Below, in pieces: positions 14,016-25,917 of a DNA stretch of 64,000 bases. The notes under the pieces are model-generated. The model saw only the letters and a program-made list of their open reading frames with translations. It was not told the DNA's origin and ran no database searches. The DNA is from Lacicoccus alkaliphilus DSM 16010 (lineage in GTDB: Bacteria > Bacillota > Bacilli > Staphylococcales > Salinicoccaceae): positions 1 through 64,000 of the forward strand of contig NZ_FRCF01000010.1 in assembly GCF_900142805.1 (NCBI RefSeq), read 5' to 3'. The translations under genes were made by a program, and so were the position numbers. Every line of letters begins with the position of its first letter. Positions within the stretch are counted from its first letter, which is position 1.

Positions 14016-14412
14016 GTCGACCACCCTCAAATTCAGTATTTAACCAAATATCGACGATATCCAGTGCAAGACCTTCGCCGACCACTCTCTCGCCCATGGC
14101 AAGGACGTTCGAATCATTGTGCTGCCGCGTCGCTCTTGCTGAGAATGTATCATGCACCAGTGCACTGCGGATGCCTTTGACTTTATTGGCTGATATGCTC
14201 ATGCCGATTCCTGTGCCGCAGACAAGGATGCCTTTATCATACTCCCCGGCCGCCACCTTTTCCGCAAGAGGCTTTGCGTAGTCGGGATAATCGACGGAGT
14301 CTGCCGTCTCGGGACCGAAATCCGTCACATCAAGACCCTTTTCTTTCAAGTCATCCACGATCGCCCGTTTCAGGTTGAAACCGCCGTGATCTGACCCCAC
14401 TATTATTTTCAT
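13984..14412 (-). CDS. rpiB: Ribose 5-phosphate isomerase B
   Basis: RpiB interconverts ribose 5-phosphate and ribulose 5-phosphate in the pentose phosphate pathway. The 142-residue RpiB/LacAB fold is clear: SDHGG near the start, Cys65 in CGTGIG as the catalytic base, and the R-x-T-R-x-H-N-D segment. The start follows GAGGTGAAAAT. It overlaps ywlG and lies 66 nt downstream of the phosphatase gene. Confidence 0.93.
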   Translation of the reverse strand: MKIIVGSDHGGFNLKRAIVDDLKEKGLDVTDFGPETADSVDYPDYAKPLAEKVAAGEYDKGILVCGTGIGMSISANKVKGIRSALVHDTFSARATRQHNDSNVLAMGERVVGEGLALDIVDIWLNTEFEGGRHERRVCKIEE

Positions 14413-14478
14413 ATTTTCACCTCATTCGTATTATATATAAAATTACCGTCACCAAGTAATCATAGTACTTTTCACAAA

Positions 14479-14892
14479 TTATTTAAACAATTTCCCTAAA
14501 AATTTTGTCAATTGTGAATATACCGCCCTGTAATCCCCGTCACTGCCGCCGATCGGGTCCGTGATATCCACGGTTGTGCCATCTGCGTATTCACTCAACA
14601 AATATACTTCCGCCTCCGGGTACATGCTTTTGATGAAAGATTCATGATCTCTTGTCATAACAAGTAATACAGAACCCTCAACATCTTCCGGCTTCAGCTG
14701 TGCCGGCCCCTCCGGACGGACGAGACCTTCATCTTCCACGATTTTCATGGTGCCCGGGTTCACCCCGTCTTCCGTCACCATCAGCCCGCGGGAAGTGAAG
14801 GTGCTGCCTTTGGAAATTGTTTTCGCATAACTCTCTGCAAGCGGGCTCCTGCAGGTGTTGCCTGTGCATACGAAAATGATCCGCCTATTCAC
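14479..14892 (-). CDS. ywlE: Low-molecular-weight phosphatase, probable protein arginine phosphatase
   Basis: The P-loop CTGNTCRS (Cys9-Ser16) and the distal ITDPIGGS segment with the general acid Asp define the LMW phosphatase fold in 137 residues. Thr13 in the loop corresponds to the Thr that gives YwlE of Bacillus its preference for phosphoarginine over phosphotyrosine, so it probably opposes the arginine kinase McsB. In S. aureus the equivalent gene is ptpB. The GTG start has GGGGAG at 7 nt and overlaps the tsaC stop by 8 nt. Confidence 0.88.
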   Translation of the reverse strand: MNRRIIFVCTGNTCRSPLAESYAKTISKGSTFTSRGLMVTEDGVNPGTMKIVEDEGLVRPEGPAQLKPEDVEGSVLLVMTRDHESFIKSMYPEAEVYLLSEYADGTTVDITDPIGGSDGDYRAVYSQLTKFLGKLFK

Positions 14893-15946
14893 TTATCTGC
14901 TCCCCTTTTATCAATACGTCACCCGTCGCCTTGTAGATCCTGTTCAATAATGCCGCCGAGGAGGGATTCTCCCTGAATCTGTAGATATAGATCTTATCCA
15001 CGTCCGATTTATCCATCTTTCTGAGCGCCCCGTAAAGGTTCTTTGCAGCCTCCCTGTAGTCATCCTCTTTCCGGCACAGGCTGATGAATTCCACTTCGTC
15101 GGGCACCGAGCTGCGGAATGATTCAGGCGCGATGACTCCGAGCTTTCTCTCATCTTTTTCGGCCTTCAGCGTCTGTCCCATGACGATACCTTCTATCAGG
15201 ATCAGAGGCTGTGTCGGTGCATAGTGTTTATATTTCATCCCGGGTGAAACCGGCTTCGCTGCATCGCCTTCATGAACTTTGATTTCTTCATCGAGCACCC
15301 GCTCCAAATCCGCTTTTGTAATTTCTCCGGGCCTGGCGATCTGGTATGGGAATGTCGTACAATCGAGCACCGTGCTTTCAATGCCATAATTTGCAGGAGC
15401 GCTGTTGACCACACCATACATCTTCCCTTTCAAATCATCCACCACATGCCTGTAATCCGTGGGCGAAGGTTTCCCGCTGATGTTCGCACTCGGGGCGGCA
15501 AGCGGGATATCCGTATATTCCAGGATTTTCAGACCCACCGGATGACTCGGCATCCTGACTGCGACAGACCTCAAATCTGCAACTGTCTTGGCGGTGATAT
15601 ATCCGCCCTTCAACGGCAGGATGAAGGAAATCGGGCCCGGCCAGAATGCCTCCATCAGCCTTAATACCCGTTCGTCAGGTATTTCTGCAAATTTTTCAAG
15701 CTGATTTATATCATGTATATGGACGATCAGCGGGTTGTCCTGCGGCCTTCCTTTGGCCTGGAATATTTTCTGGATCGCTTCGGGGTTCCTCGCGTCCCCG
15801 GCCAGTCCATAAACGGTCTCGGTCGGCAATCCGATGATTTCGCCGTATGTCAGTGCCGTCTTGATCTCTTCAAGTTTTTCAGCCGTTTCCGGGCTGTCCA
15901 ATTCCTCTGCTGATATTTCCCAGACTTTTGTCTTCAACTGACTCAT
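14885..15946 (-). CDS. ywlC: Threonylcarbamoyl-AMP synthase (Sua5 type)
   Basis: The enzyme makes threonylcarbamoyl-AMP from Thr, bicarbonate and ATP for the t6A37 modification of ANN-decoding tRNAs. The YrdC domain spans about 20-210, with PTETVYGL, KGRPQDNPL and SANISGKPSPT motifs. A C-terminal Sua5 domain begins around SPGMKYKHYAP, so this is the long form (353 residues). It overlaps prmC by 4 nt (ATGA) and ywlE by 8 nt, in a translation-factor operon. Confidence 0.95.
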   Translation of the reverse strand: MSQLKTKVWEISAEELDSPETAEKLEEIKTALTYGEIIGLPTETVYGLAGDARNPEAIQKIFQAKGRPQDNPLIVHIHDINQLEKFAEIPDERVLRLMEAFWPGPISFILPLKGGYITAKTVADLRSVAVRMPSHPVGLKILEYTDIPLAAPSANISGKPSPTDYRHVVDDLKGKMYGVVNSAPANYGIESTVLDCTTFPYQIARPGEITKADLERVLDEEIKVHEGDAAKPVSPGMKYKHYAPTQPLILIEGIVMGQTLKAEKDERKLGVIAPESFRSSVPDEVEFISLCRKEDDYREAAKNLYGALRKMDKSDVDKIYIYRFRENPSSAALLNRIYKATGDVLIKGEQISE

Positions 15947-16797
15947 CCCTCCCAGGTGAAATAAAGTATTCTATCCAGCTGATTCATATCTTTGACCACA
16001 CCGTAATGTTTCGTCCCCGGCCACTTTTCCAATAAATGCTCCACAAGCGGCTCCTTTTGATCAAAACCGATTTCACAGTAGACACGCCCGCCCGGGCGCA
16101 GGACACCAGGCAGACCGTCAATCAGCCTCTTGTAAATCTGAAGGCCCGAGTCATCGGCAAAGAGCGCCTGATGCGGTTCATGGCGGAGTACCGAAGGTGT
16201 CATGATGCCGGTGGCCGCCCTGGAAATGTACGGCGGGTTTGATATGATCACATCCGCTTTTATACCGTGCCTGATCAGCGGTTCGTATAAATCCCCTTCA
16301 TGGAAGTGGACGCTGACGTCATGCGTCTCAGCATTCTCTTTTGCGACTTCCAGGGCTGCAGGGGAGATATCGGTGGCAAGGACGATGTTTTCAGTCCAGC
16401 CCTTTTGCAGTGTCACCGGTATGACTCCCGTCCCGGTCCCTATATCGACAATCGTTTTGCCATCATCACTCTCCCGCTCCATGACAAACAGTACAAGCTC
16501 TTCAGTCTCGTTTCTTGGAATCAGTGTATCATTGGTCACTTTGAATTTTTCGCCGTAAAACCACGAAAACCCCACAACGTATTGATAGGGTTCCCCGGCG
16601 CATACTCTTTCAACGGACTCACCATACAAAGCCTTTGCCGCTGCCGGCATTTCATCATGGGCCTTCACCATCAGCTGAGTGGTCGTCAGGGAAAATAAAT
16701 CCGCCATCAATAAATTTGCGATTTCCGTTTCCTGACCGCATTCAGCGAGATATCTCCTGCCTTCCCTGATGGCCTCCCCATACTTAAAAGGTGGCAT
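15943..16797 (-). CDS. prmC: Release factor glutamine methyltransferase
   Basis: PrmC methylates the Gln of the GGQ motif of release factors. The 284-residue protein has an N-terminal helical domain, the SAM site DIGTGTG (118-124) and the NPPY glutamine-binding motif (187-190). The start at 16797 lies inside the 3' end of prfA (14-nt overlap), its substrate's gene. A longer frame to 16860 has no ribosome site. Confidence 0.96.
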   Translation of the reverse strand: MPPFKYGEAIREGRRYLAECGQETEIANLLMADLFSLTTTQLMVKAHDEMPAAAKALYGESVERVCAGEPYQYVVGFSWFYGEKFKVTNDTLIPRNETEELVLFVMERESDDGKTIVDIGTGTGVIPVTLQKGWTENIVLATDISPAALEVAKENAETHDVSVHFHEGDLYEPLIRHGIKADVIISNPPYISRAATGIMTPSVLRHEPHQALFADDSGLQIYKRLIDGLPGVLRPGGRVYCEIGFDQKEPLVEHLLEKWPGTKHYGVVKDMNQLDRILYFTWEG

Positions 16798-17863
16798 TAT
16801 TGAGCTCTTCAAGTTTTGATGTCTGTTCTTCAATGACCAGTGCATCAATGATCTCATCAAGTTTCCCTTCGATGATCTGATCGAGTTTCTGGAGCGTCAG
16901 CCCGATGCGGTGGTCTGTGACCCGGCTCTGCGGATAATTATAAGTCCTTATGCGTTCGGAACGGTCGCCTGTGCCGACAGCGGATTTCCTCTGCTGTGCA
17001 TATTCAGCTTCCGCTTCCTGCTGCATCAGGTCATAAATCCTCGCCTTCAGCACCTTCATCGCACGCTCCCTGTTTTTAATCTGGGATTTTTCATCCTGTG
17101 AAGTCACAACGACCCCTGTCGGCAGATGTGTGATCCTTACGGCCGAGTCGGTCGTATTGACGTGCTGTCCGCCTGCGCCGCTCGAACGGTACGTATCGAT
17201 TTTCAAATCTTCATTCCTGATGTCGATTTCGACATCTTCGACTTCAGGCAAAACCGCCACGGTTGCAGTCGATGTGTGGATGCGTCCGCCCGATTCCGTC
17301 TCCGGGACCCTTTGAACACGGTGTGCACCATTCTCGTATTTCAGTTTCGAATAGGCACCGTTACCCTGTATCATGAAGCTGATTTCTTTGTAACCGCCGT
17401 GGTCACTTGCGTTCGCTTCCACCACTTCCGTCTTCCATCCGTTATCTTCGGCAAAACGGGAATACATCCGGAAGAGGTCTCCGGCGAAAATCTGCGCCTC
17501 GTCCCCGCCGGCTGCACCGCGTATTTCCATGATGACGTTCTTGTCATCATTCGGGTCTTTTGGAATGAGTTGGAATTTCAACTCCTCTTCAAGCCGCGGC
17601 AGTGCTTTTTCAGACTCGGTGATCTCCTCTTTGAGCATCTCAAGCATTTCCTTATCGTCTGTTTCTCCCAGCATTCCCTTGGACTCGTCAATCGTCTCAT
17701 TATGCTTTTTATATTCCCGATAAATATCGACTGTCTTCTGCAGGTCACTCTGCTCCTTGGAATACTCCCTCAGCTTATCGGGATCACTGACTATATCCGG
17801 GTCGCTCAACAGTTCATTGAGCTGTTCGTACCGGTTCTCGATTATCTCCAATTGATCAAACAT
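16784..17863 (-). CDS. prfA: Peptide chain release factor 1
   Basis: RF1 reads UAA and UAG stop codons and triggers peptide release. The 359-residue protein has the GGQ motif at 231-233, which is methylated by PrmC, and the stop-codon reading motif P-x-T as PET at 187-189. The ATG at 17863 follows AAGGTGA; upstream codons to 17920 are not likely coding. First gene of the prfA-prmC-ywlC-ywlE run. Confidence 0.98.
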   Translation of the reverse strand: MFDQLEIIENRYEQLNELLSDPDIVSDPDKLREYSKEQSDLQKTVDIYREYKKHNETIDESKGMLGETDDKEMLEMLKEEITESEKALPRLEEELKFQLIPKDPNDDKNVIMEIRGAAGGDEAQIFAGDLFRMYSRFAEDNGWKTEVVEANASDHGGYKEISFMIQGNGAYSKLKYENGAHRVQRVPETESGGRIHTSTATVAVLPEVEDVEIDIRNEDLKIDTYRSSGAGGQHVNTTDSAVRITHLPTGVVVTSQDEKSQIKNRERAMKVLKARIYDLMQQEAEAEYAQQRKSAVGTGDRSERIRTYNYPQSRVTDHRIGLTLQKLDQIIEGKLDEIIDALVIEEQTSKLEELNNATF

Positions 17864-17918
17864 ATATTCACCTTTTCCGTCTTCTTTAATCTTAATAAGT
17901 ATATCATATTTCCGGCAC

Positions 17919-17956
17919 AAAAAAACTGCATTGAAACTTCTGTTTCAATGCAGTTT
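17919..17956 (-). terminator. Terminator of rpmE2
   Basis: A perfect 15-bp stem (17923-17937 with 17942-17956) and a 4-base loop are followed on the minus strand by seven T. It lies between rpmE2 and prfA. Confidence 0.92.
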
Positions 17957-17970
17957 GATTGTCTTTCGGA

Positions 17971-18228
17971 CTATTCGTTTTGTGATTTGAAACCGAATTT
18001 CTTGTTGAACTTTTCAACACGGCCATCCGCTGATGCGAATTTTTGGCGGCCTGTGTAGAATGGATGAGAATCTGATGAGATATCCAGTCGGATAACCGGA
18101 TATTCGTTGCCATCTTCCCACTCCATCGTTTCATCGGAAGTACGTGTAGATCCACTTAAAAATTTATAATCCGTAGTAGAATCCAGGAATATGACTTTAT
18201 GGTATTCCGGATGAGTGTTTTGCTTCAT
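17971..18228 (-). CDS. rpmE2: 50S ribosomal protein L31, type B
   Basis: The 85-residue sequence is the zinc-free form of L31: it has no cysteine at all and carries the longer type-B middle segment. The [10 protein letters not shown] box is characteristic. The ATG at 18228 has GGGAG at 9 nt; the ATG at 18237 directly abuts the site. In many bacteria the zinc-free form is made during zinc shortage, but in Staphylococcaceae it may be the only copy. Confidence 0.95.
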   Translation of the reverse strand: MKQNTHPEYHKVIFLDSTTDYKFLSGSTRTSDETMEWEDGNEYPVIRLDISSDSHPFYTGRQKFASADGRVEKFNKKFGFKSQNE

Positions 18229-18300
18229 AATATTCATCTCCCTTGCCCTGAACCATCTGGAACAGAGTTATTTTGTGGTTTTGCCATACAATACTTGTGT

Positions 18301-18329
18301 ATTATACAGTCTAACAGTGCAAAAATCAA
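18301..18329 (-). promoter_or_regulatory. Promoter of rpmE2
   Basis: On the minus strand TTGATT (18329-18324) and TATAAT (18306-18301) are 17 bp apart, in the gap between rho and rpmE2. No clear terminator for rho is seen, so read-through from rho may also feed rpmE2. Confidence 0.75.
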
Positions 18330-18345
18330 CCATTATTCCAACCGA

Positions 18346-19662
18346 TTATATTACTGGTTTTCCGGTCTTTTGCGAAGAAAGCATGCGCTCCCTCAGCACA
18401 TCAAAGAATGCCTCGTTCGATTCCGTCTGCTTGAGTATCCTTAAGAAACGCTCTGTGAAATCAGGCGAATCTGTAAAGAGCTTTCTCAGTTGCCATAATA
18501 TATCAAGCTCTTTCTTATCAAGCAGAAGCTCTTCTTTTCTCGTACTCGACCGACGGATGTCTATCGCCGGGTATATACGCTTCTCGCTCAGCCCACGGTC
18601 AAGATGAAGCTCCATATTGCCCGTACCTTTGAACTCCTCATATATCACATCATCCATTCTGCTGCCCGTTTCAACGAGTGCTGTCGAAAGGATGGTCAGG
18701 CTGCCCCCCGCTTCTATATTACGTGCTGCACCGAAAAAGTGTTTCGGCCTGTGCAGGCTGGCAGGATCCAGCCCGCCTGACAATGTACGTCCGCTTGGCG
18801 GGATGACCAGGTTATAGGCTCTGGCCAGACGTGTGATGGAGTCCATGAGGATGATGACATCCTCCCCCATCTCCACCATCCGCTTCGATCTTTCAAGCAG
18901 CAGCTCCGCCACTTTGACGTGGTGCTGCGGCGGCTCGTCGAAAGTGGAATGCACGACTTCCGCATTTTCAACCGAACGCTCCAGATCCGTCACTTCTTCC
19001 GGCCTCTCGCCGATCAAAAGTATGAAAAGTTTTGCCTCCGGATGATTCTTGGTGACGGCATTCGCAATCTCTTTCAGCAATGAGGTCTTACCCGCTTTAG
19101 GAGGTGCCACGATCATGCCGCGCTGTCCGAAGCCTATCGGTGTGATGAGATCCATGATCCGTGTGGATAAATCGTCGGATTTGTTCTCAAGATGGATGCG
19201 TTCTTCAGGATACAGGGGGGTGAGCGCCTGGAAATGCGGCCGCTTCTTTATGTGTTCCGCATTCTGGTCGTTGATGAAATCAACCTGCAGCAGGCCGTAG
19301 TACTTTTCGTTCTCTTTGGGTTTTCTGACTTTACCAGTGACCTTGTCACCTTTTTTCAGTTCGAACCTGCGGATTTGCGAAGCTGAAATATAAATGTCTT
19401 TTTCTCCTTTTGAGAAGTTGACCGTCCTGAGAAAACCGTAGCCATCCTGCTGGATGTCATCCAGGACACCTTCCATGTAGTAGTTGCCGTCTTTCTCCAT
19501 TTCAGCTTCCATCACTGCCAGTACAAGTTCTTTTTTATTCAGCTTGCTGTAGTTCGTCAGCCTGAGTTCTTTTGCACGTTCAGTGAGAACTTTGGTTGAA
19601 TTATTTTTATACAGCGAATCGAAGGATTCATATTTCAGCCCTTCTTTGTTTCGATCAGCCAT
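18346..19662 (-). CDS. rho: Transcription termination factor Rho
   Basis: Rho is an ATP-driven RNA helicase that terminates transcripts. The 438 residues contain an N-terminal helical domain (1-50), a cold-shock-like RNA-binding domain (about 60-130), and a RecA-like ATPase with PPKAGKTS (187-194), Walker [11 protein letters not shown] and the GGLDPASL region. The ribosome site is weak. It sits between glpX and rpmE2, the Staphylococcus order. Confidence 0.97.
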   Translation of the reverse strand: MADRNKEGLKYESFDSLYKNNSTKVLTERAKELRLTNYSKLNKKELVLAVMEAEMEKDGNYYMEGVLDDIQQDGYGFLRTVNFSKGEKDIYISASQIRRFELKKGDKVTGKVRKPKENEKYYGLLQVDFINDQNAEHIKKRPHFQALTPLYPEERIHLENKSDDLSTRIMDLITPIGFGQRGMIVAPPKAGKTSLLKEIANAVTKNHPEAKLFILLIGERPEEVTDLERSVENAEVVHSTFDEPPQHHVKVAELLLERSKRMVEMGEDVIILMDSITRLARAYNLVIPPSGRTLSGGLDPASLHRPKHFFGAARNIEAGGSLTILSTALVETGSRMDDVIYEEFKGTGNMELHLDRGLSEKRIYPAIDIRRSSTRKEELLLDKKELDILWQLRKLFTDSPDFTERFLRILKQTESNEAFFDVLRERMLSSQKTGKPVI

Positions 19663-19783
19663 GTATTCACTTCGCTTTCATATTGTTTGGATATCGTTCA
19701 AATTGTTTTAAAGGGATCGCAGAGGAAGTATTGAAGAGGTGCGTTGAATGAACAACTGATATTCTACAGTATATTGAACCGAA

Positions 19784-19816
19784 AGAAAAGAAGCATATCA
19801 CTTTTCACGGATATGC
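19784..19816 (-). terminator. Probable terminator of glpX
   Basis: On the minus strand the GCATATC and GATATGC arms (19793-19816) enclose a 10-base loop and are followed by a T-rich run broken by C. It lies 12 nt after the glpX stop. Confidence 0.6.
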
Positions 19817-19827
19817 CCCTTATATGA

Positions 19828-20793
19828 TCAGCTCTCCATCACCATGTTCGGCTTCTTCTTCAGACTGTGCCGTCCATTGATGAAACGGACCGTGCCTGAT
19901 TTTGCCCTCATGACCATCGATGATGTCTCGGCATAACTGCCTTTGAACTGGACACCTTTCATCATCTCCCCGTCGGTCACGGCAGTCGCGGCAAATATCG
20001 AATCGTCACCTTTGACCATCTCGTCCCTCAGGTATTTTTTCTTTACATCCACGCCCATGATTTTACAGCGCGCCACTTCGTCTTCATTTACAGGATACAG
20101 GCGTCCCTGGAAATCTCCGCCGAGGCATTTTATGCCGACAGCGGAAATCACGCCTTCCGGTGCGCCGCCGATGCCGAGCATGAGATCGACACCCGTCCAG
20201 TCGAAGCAGGTATTGATGGCGCCGGCGACATCCCCGTTCTCAAACAGCTTGACACGGGCCCCGGCTGCTCTTGCTGCGTCTATATATTCCTGGTTGCGGG
20301 GCCGGTTGATGATCGTCACTGTGACATCCGTTATACCTTTACCCTTCGCCTTTGCAACGGCATGAAGATTTTCTGCCACTGTGTGATCCAGATCCACTAC
20401 ACCCCGGCATTCCGGACCGACGGCGATTTTATCCATATACATGTCCGGTGCGTGAAGCAGGTTGCCCTTATCCGCCACTGCAAGCACCGTAAGTGCATTC
20501 CATCCGCCCATCGCCACTATCGAGGTGCCCTCCAGGGGGTCGACCGCGATATCGATGTCAGGCCCTTCTTTCGTACCGAGCTTTTCTCCTATGTACAACA
20601 TGGGTGCTTCATCGATTTCACCCTCTCCGATCACGACTTCACCATTCATCGGTATGGTGTCGAAAACGGTGCGCATCGCTTCTGTCGCTGCATCGTCCGC
20701 CGCTTCCTTCAAACCTTTCCCCACCCATTTGGCGCTCTGCAGGGCAGCCGCTTCAGTCACTCTGACGAGCTCCATAGATAAACTTCTCTCCAT
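19828..20793 (-). CDS. glpX: Fructose-1,6-bisphosphatase, class II
   Basis: GlpX hydrolyses fructose 1,6-bisphosphate in gluconeogenesis. The 321-residue protein has the metal-binding DPLEGT motif and the [11 protein letters not shown] segment of class II enzymes. The ATG at 20793 has AGGAGG 7 nt upstream; the frame continues upstream to 20853 without a site. It is separated from the second murA by a terminator, so it has its own promoter. Confidence 0.95.
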   Translation of the reverse strand: MERSLSMELVRVTEAAALQSAKWVGKGLKEAADDAATEAMRTVFDTIPMNGEVVIGEGEIDEAPMLYIGEKLGTKEGPDIDIAVDPLEGTSIVAMGGWNALTVLAVADKGNLLHAPDMYMDKIAVGPECRGVVDLDHTVAENLHAVAKAKGKGITDVTVTIINRPRNQEYIDAARAAGARVKLFENGDVAGAINTCFDWTGVDLMLGIGGAPEGVISAVGIKCLGGDFQGRLYPVNEDEVARCKIMGVDVKKKYLRDEMVKGDDSIFAATAVTDGEMMKGVQFKGSYAETSSMVMRAKSGTVRFINGRHSLKKKPNMVMES

Positions 20794-20854
20794 AAGGGAA
20801 CCTCCTGTAATTTTTTCATCAATAGTATAGCATATTGGAAAACGGTATGACACA

Positions 20855-20893
20855 TATAAAAAACCAGTGCTGGTGGGTCATCAGCACTGGTTT
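20855..20893 (-). terminator. Terminator of the fsa-murA2 unit
   Basis: A perfect 12-bp stem (20861-20872 and 20882-20893) with a 9-base loop is followed by a T-run on the minus strand. Confidence 0.9.
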
Positions 20894-20901
20894 GTGAATC
20901 A

Positions 20902-22161
20902 TTATAATTTTTCTCTCCATATGTCCGCACCGAGGGACTGCAGCTTACTGACAATATCCGTATAACCACGGTCGATGTGACCGACATTATGGATGGTCGT
21001 GATGCCGTCGGCACTCAGCCCTGCAAGCAGCAGGCATGCACCTGCCCGGAGATCGCTCGCATACACTTCGGCCCCCTGCAGCATCGATGGATAAATCAAT
21101 GCAGTGCCGCTGTTCTTATCGATTTGTGCACCCATCCGCCTCAGCTCGTCCACATGCCTGAACCGTGCGGGATAAATCGTTTCTGTGATTTTGCTTACCC
21201 CCTCCGCCAAAAATAACATGGGGGTGATCGGCTGCTGCAGATCTGTGGCAAAGCCGGGATAGACCTGCGTCTTCAATGAGATGGGTTTATACTTTTCAGG
21301 GCGGGTGATCACCATGTAATCATCCCCTGTTTCAATTTTAACCCCTGCCTCCTCAAGTTTTGAGGTGAGCGATTCCATGTGCAGCGGGATGATGTTGTTC
21401 ACCCGATAGTTTCTCCCTGCGATTGCACCTGCAATCATGTACGTTCCCGCTTCAATCCGGTCCGGAATGATGCTGTGACGGGTGCCGTGAAGTTTTTCAA
21501 CCCCGTTGATCTTGATGGTGTCGGTGCCTGCACCCTTGATGTCCGCCCCCATATTGTTGAGCAGTGAAGCGACATCCACAATTTCAGGTTCTTTTGCCAC
21601 ATTTTCAAGGATGGTCCTGCCCTCGGCACAGCTCGCTGCCATCATCAGGTTGATCGTTGCACCGACACTGACCACATCAAAAAATATTTTGGCACCTGTC
21701 AGCTTCTCCGCCTCCAGGTACATCGCCCCATATTCGTTCGTCACTTTCGCCCCGAGTGCTTCGAAACCCTTGATATGCTGGTCGATCGGCCTCGGTCCGA
21801 GAGGGCACCCGCCCGGCAGGCCGATGACGCATTTCCTGAAGCGTGCCAGCATCGCGCCCATCATATAATATGACGCCCTCAGAGATTGGACTTTTGTGTT
21901 GGGCAGCGGCATGTTCTCCGCCTCTTCCGCACCGATCCGGAGGTTCGTCCCGTCCAGGTCGGTGCTGATGTTCAAATCATTCAAAAGGCTCATCAATGTG
22001 GTGACATCTGAAATTTCAGGCAGTCCTTCCAGGAGCACTTCCCCTTCGGAGGCCATCAATGAGGCGGGGATCAGTGCGACTGCACTGTTTTTTGCGCCGC
22101 TGATGTCCACTTCTCCCGTCAACATTTTCCCGCCGCGTACTTTTATCACTTCTTTACTCAT
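20902..22161 (-). CDS. murZ: UDP-N-acetylglucosamine 1-carboxyvinyltransferase (second copy)
   Basis: This second MurA-type enzyme has 419 residues. SGAKNS near the start and Cys119 in [10 protein letters not shown] are the PEP and fosfomycin sites. Low-GC Gram-positives carry two such enzymes; the copy next to the transaldolase and rho is MurZ/MurAB. The ATG at 22161 has TAGGAG upstream. The gene lies 31 nt downstream of the transaldolase and ends in a terminator. Confidence 0.95.
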   Translation of the reverse strand: MSKEVIKVRGGKMLTGEVDISGAKNSAVALIPASLMASEGEVLLEGLPEISDVTTLMSLLNDLNISTDLDGTNLRIGAEEAENMPLPNTKVQSLRASYYMMGAMLARFRKCVIGLPGGCPLGPRPIDQHIKGFEALGAKVTNEYGAMYLEAEKLTGAKIFFDVVSVGATINLMMAASCAEGRTILENVAKEPEIVDVASLLNNMGADIKGAGTDTIKINGVEKLHGTRHSIIPDRIEAGTYMIAGAIAGRNYRVNNIIPLHMESLTSKLEEAGVKIETGDDYMVITRPEKYKPISLKTQVYPGFATDLQQPITPMLFLAEGVSKITETIYPARFRHVDELRRMGAQIDKNSGTALIYPSMLQGAEVYASDLRAGACLLLAGLSADGITTIHNVGHIDRGYTDIVSKLQSLGADIWREKL

Positions 22162-22192
22162 ATGCCAACTCCTATCTTGAAAATCGGACGAT

Positions 22193-22837
22193 TTATTTGT
22201 CCTTGTTCCAATCATTCAAAAACTGGTCGATGCCTTTATCCGTCAGCGGGTGGTCCGTCAGTTTCTTCAGGACTTTATATGGGAGCGTCGCGATATGCGC
22301 ACCTTTCAGGGCAGCGCCGTGGACATGCCCTTCATTCCTTATTGAGGCAGCAATGATTTCAGTCTCGATGCCGTGCAATGCAAAAATGACACTGATGTCT
22401 TCGATCAGCTGGAGACCTTCAAGGCCGATATCATCCAGGCGGCCGATGAATGGTGATACATAAGTTGCACCTGCACGGGCGGCTGTCAATGCCTGGACTG
22501 TATTGAACACGAGTGTGACATTCGTCTTGATGCCTTCGGATGCGAGCACATTCACGGCTTTCATGCCTTCACCCGTCATCGGAATCTTGACGATGATATG
22601 TTCGTGGAGTTTGGCAAGTTCCCTGCCTTCCTCGATCATGCCTTCCGCATCAAGGGAGATCACTTCACCGCTGACCGGCCCTTCCACAAGTTCACAGATT
22701 TCAACCAGGCGCTCGTGGAAGGAAATGTCCTTCTCCTTTGCGACGAGTGAAGGGTTCGTGGTGACCCCGCTCAGTACGCCCCATTCATGTATTTCCTTGA
22801 TTTCATCCATATTTGCTGTATCTATAAAATATTTCAT
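22193..22837 (-). CDS. fsa: Fructose-6-phosphate aldolase/transaldolase (small type)
   Basis: The 214-residue TIM barrel belongs to the small transaldolase/FSA family (TalC/MipB). The Schiff-base lysine is Lys84 in HIIVKIPMT; the TTNPSL and NVTLVFN segments are present. It shifts dihydroxyacetone units in the pentose phosphate pathway, or acts as an F6P aldolase; the two cannot be told apart by eye. GGAGG lies 10 nt before the ATG. It is co-transcribed with murZ. Confidence 0.93.
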   Translation of the reverse strand: MKYFIDTANMDEIKEIHEWGVLSGVTTNPSLVAKEKDISFHERLVEICELVEGPVSGEVISLDAEGMIEEGRELAKLHEHIIVKIPMTGEGMKAVNVLASEGIKTNVTLVFNTVQALTAARAGATYVSPFIGRLDDIGLEGLQLIEDISVIFALHGIETEIIAASIRNEGHVHGAALKGAHIATLPYKVLKKLTDHPLTDKGIDQFLNDWNKDK

Positions 22838-22869
22838 GATTTAAAATCCTCCATTATATTCTTTAGTCC

Positions 22870-22899
22870 ATTATATAAGAATCCTGTTTGTACCGGCAA
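22870..22899 (-). promoter_or_regulatory. Probable promoter of fsa-murZ
   Basis: On the minus strand TTGCCG (22899-22894) and a perfect TATAAT (22875-22870) are 18 bp apart, about 30 bp ahead of the fsa start. Confidence 0.55.
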
Positions 22900-23041
22900 A
22901 GAAAACGATGTAGATGATGCCTATCCTTTCATAATACCGTTTTTTCACACTCCGGCAACGGATATTTCAAATAATGATTAAATAATTATTCATTTTAGTG
23001 GTAAAATAATAAGCACTGACTACTTTTTAGAGGTGAGTACC

Positions 23042-23554
23042 TTGGATAAAATATTACAAACTCAACTGAACAATATTTATAATCAGTTAAACGCCCAGGA
23101 AGAAGAGGTGGAAATCGCCGCCAGACTGCTCTCTCAGGCAGTCCACGGTGAAGGCCGGGTGGTGATGAAGACCTTTCATGACTTCACTAAAATTGAACCG
23201 CTGCTCATCGAAGGGGAACTGAAGCTCGGGAGCCCTTCCCTTTTCTCCTCCGTCGAATCATTGGACACCCCGGACAGGGTGCTTGTGATCGCCAAGTCTT
23301 TTGACGAGGAAGTCAAGGCATTCACGGAGACATTGTCCGCAGGCGCTGTTGAATTCGTGCTGATCTGCAATTACAACAGACATGAGGCGGAGACGATCGA
23401 CGGATATCATCATTATATCGATCTGTCCTCGCCGAGAGAACTGATACCGACGCCCGATTTCGACAAAATAGTCAATCCTTACATCAATGCGTTCACTTAC
23501 CTCTATTACCATCTCTATGTCCTGATTGACGAGATGACGAATGATGAGTATTAA
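23042..23554 (+). CDS. ywjG: DUF2529 (YwjG-like) protein
   Basis: This soluble protein of about 170 residues is of the DUF2529 family found next to pyrG in Bacillus and Staphylococcus. The sequence resembles a SIS-type sugar-binding fold, but no catalytic residues are identified and the role is unknown. The TTG at 23042 fits the AGAGGTGA site best; a GTG at 23033 overlaps it. It converges with pyrG, and a shared terminator covers its stop codon. Confidence 0.75.
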   Translation: MDKILQTQLNNIYNQLNAQEEEVEIAARLLSQAVHGEGRVVMKTFHDFTKIEPLLIEGELKLGSPSLFSSVESLDTPDRVLVIAKSFDEEVKAFTETLSAGAVEFVLICNYNRHEAETIDGYHHYIDLSSPRELIPTPDFDKIVNPYINAFTYLYYHLYVLIDEMTNDEY

Positions 23555-23577
23555 AAAATCCCCGGAAGGGGATTTTT

Positions 23578-23578
<1 letters not shown>
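23553..23578. terminator. Bidirectional terminator between ywjG and pyrG
   Basis: An 11-bp stem (A6-T-C4 pairing with G4-A-T6) and a GGAA loop act in both directions and touch both stop codons. Confidence 0.9.
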
Positions 23579-25230
<1,652 letters not shown>

Positions 25231-25260
25231 CGTTCTTCATCTTCCCTTTTTCAGGGAGCC

Positions 25261-25296
25261 CAAATAAAATAATAGCACTTTCAGGGATATTGTCAA
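25261..25296 (-). promoter_or_regulatory. pyrG promoter with GGGC initiation site
   Basis: TTGACA (25296-25291) and TATTAT (25274-25269) are 16 bp apart. Seven bases further the transcript would start GGGCTCC at 25261. In B. subtilis pyrG, low CTP causes stuttering at this GGGC start; the extra G residues pair with the attenuator stem and allow read-through. Confidence 0.85.
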
Positions 25297-25308
25297 CTAT
25301 AAGTTGAT

Positions 25309-25845
25309 TCAGACAGTTTTCTCATCGTCTTCATAGCTGTCTTCGAGGTCATCCGTATCGTCGTACGCCATCGGCTCGTCGATTGGAGACTCCAGTGTTT
25401 CCCCCATCTCGCCGCCCGACGTCTCGTTCAAAGGTGTATGCAGGTCTTCAGTGTCACTGTCAACGAGATCTTTATCCTGGTCGAATGCATCCGCCGGGGT
25501 CTCGTCCTGCTCTTCTTCAAACACGACTTCATCCTCTTCGGTAGCAAGTTCGATTTTGTGTATGGTCGGCGCCACTTTATCGGAAATGTCATCCACGGAG
25601 TACCAGTCACGGAGCCCCCAGATGTTTTCCCCTGTCGATAAAAACCTCCCGTCGGTGTTCAGGTCGGTATAGAACTGAAGTATGCGGTCCTCTATTTCTT
25701 CGTCATTATAGCCGCCGACGTCTTTGAATTTGTCCACTATGTCGTAAAGGTCAGTGTCTTCCCCCTTGTCCTGAAGGTAGATATAAGACATGTCTATAAA
25801 GGAATTTTCATCCATCATTTCTTTTGAATAATTATCTATTCTCAT
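25309..25845 (-). CDS. rpoE: RNA polymerase delta subunit
   Basis: The delta subunit binds RNA polymerase, lowers non-specific transcription and speeds recycling in Gram-positive bacteria. The 178 residues have a folded N-terminal HARE-type domain (about 10-95) and a disordered, strongly acidic Glu/Asp-rich tail (about 100-178). The start follows AAAGGGTG. The pyrG promoter lies directly downstream. Confidence 0.95.
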   Translation of the reverse strand: MRIDNYSKEMMDENSFIDMSYIYLQDKGEDTDLYDIVDKFKDVGGYNDEEIEDRILQFYTDLNTDGRFLSTGENIWGLRDWYSVDDISDKVAPTIHKIELATEEDEVVFEEEQDETPADAFDQDKDLVDSDTEDLHTPLNETSGGEMGETLESPIDEPMAYDDTDDLEDSYEDDEKTV

Positions 25846-25917
25846 TGATTTACACCCTTTCGTTCGCTCCTATCTTTAGACATGATACAGTGATTTATAC
25901 GCCCGCGCAAGAAGTAT

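Noticed and set aside
17126-18058. Long open frame (310 codons) on the plus strand across prfA and rpmE2
   Set aside because: It lies antisense to two certain genes and a terminator, and its protein has no family pattern; it is a shadow frame.
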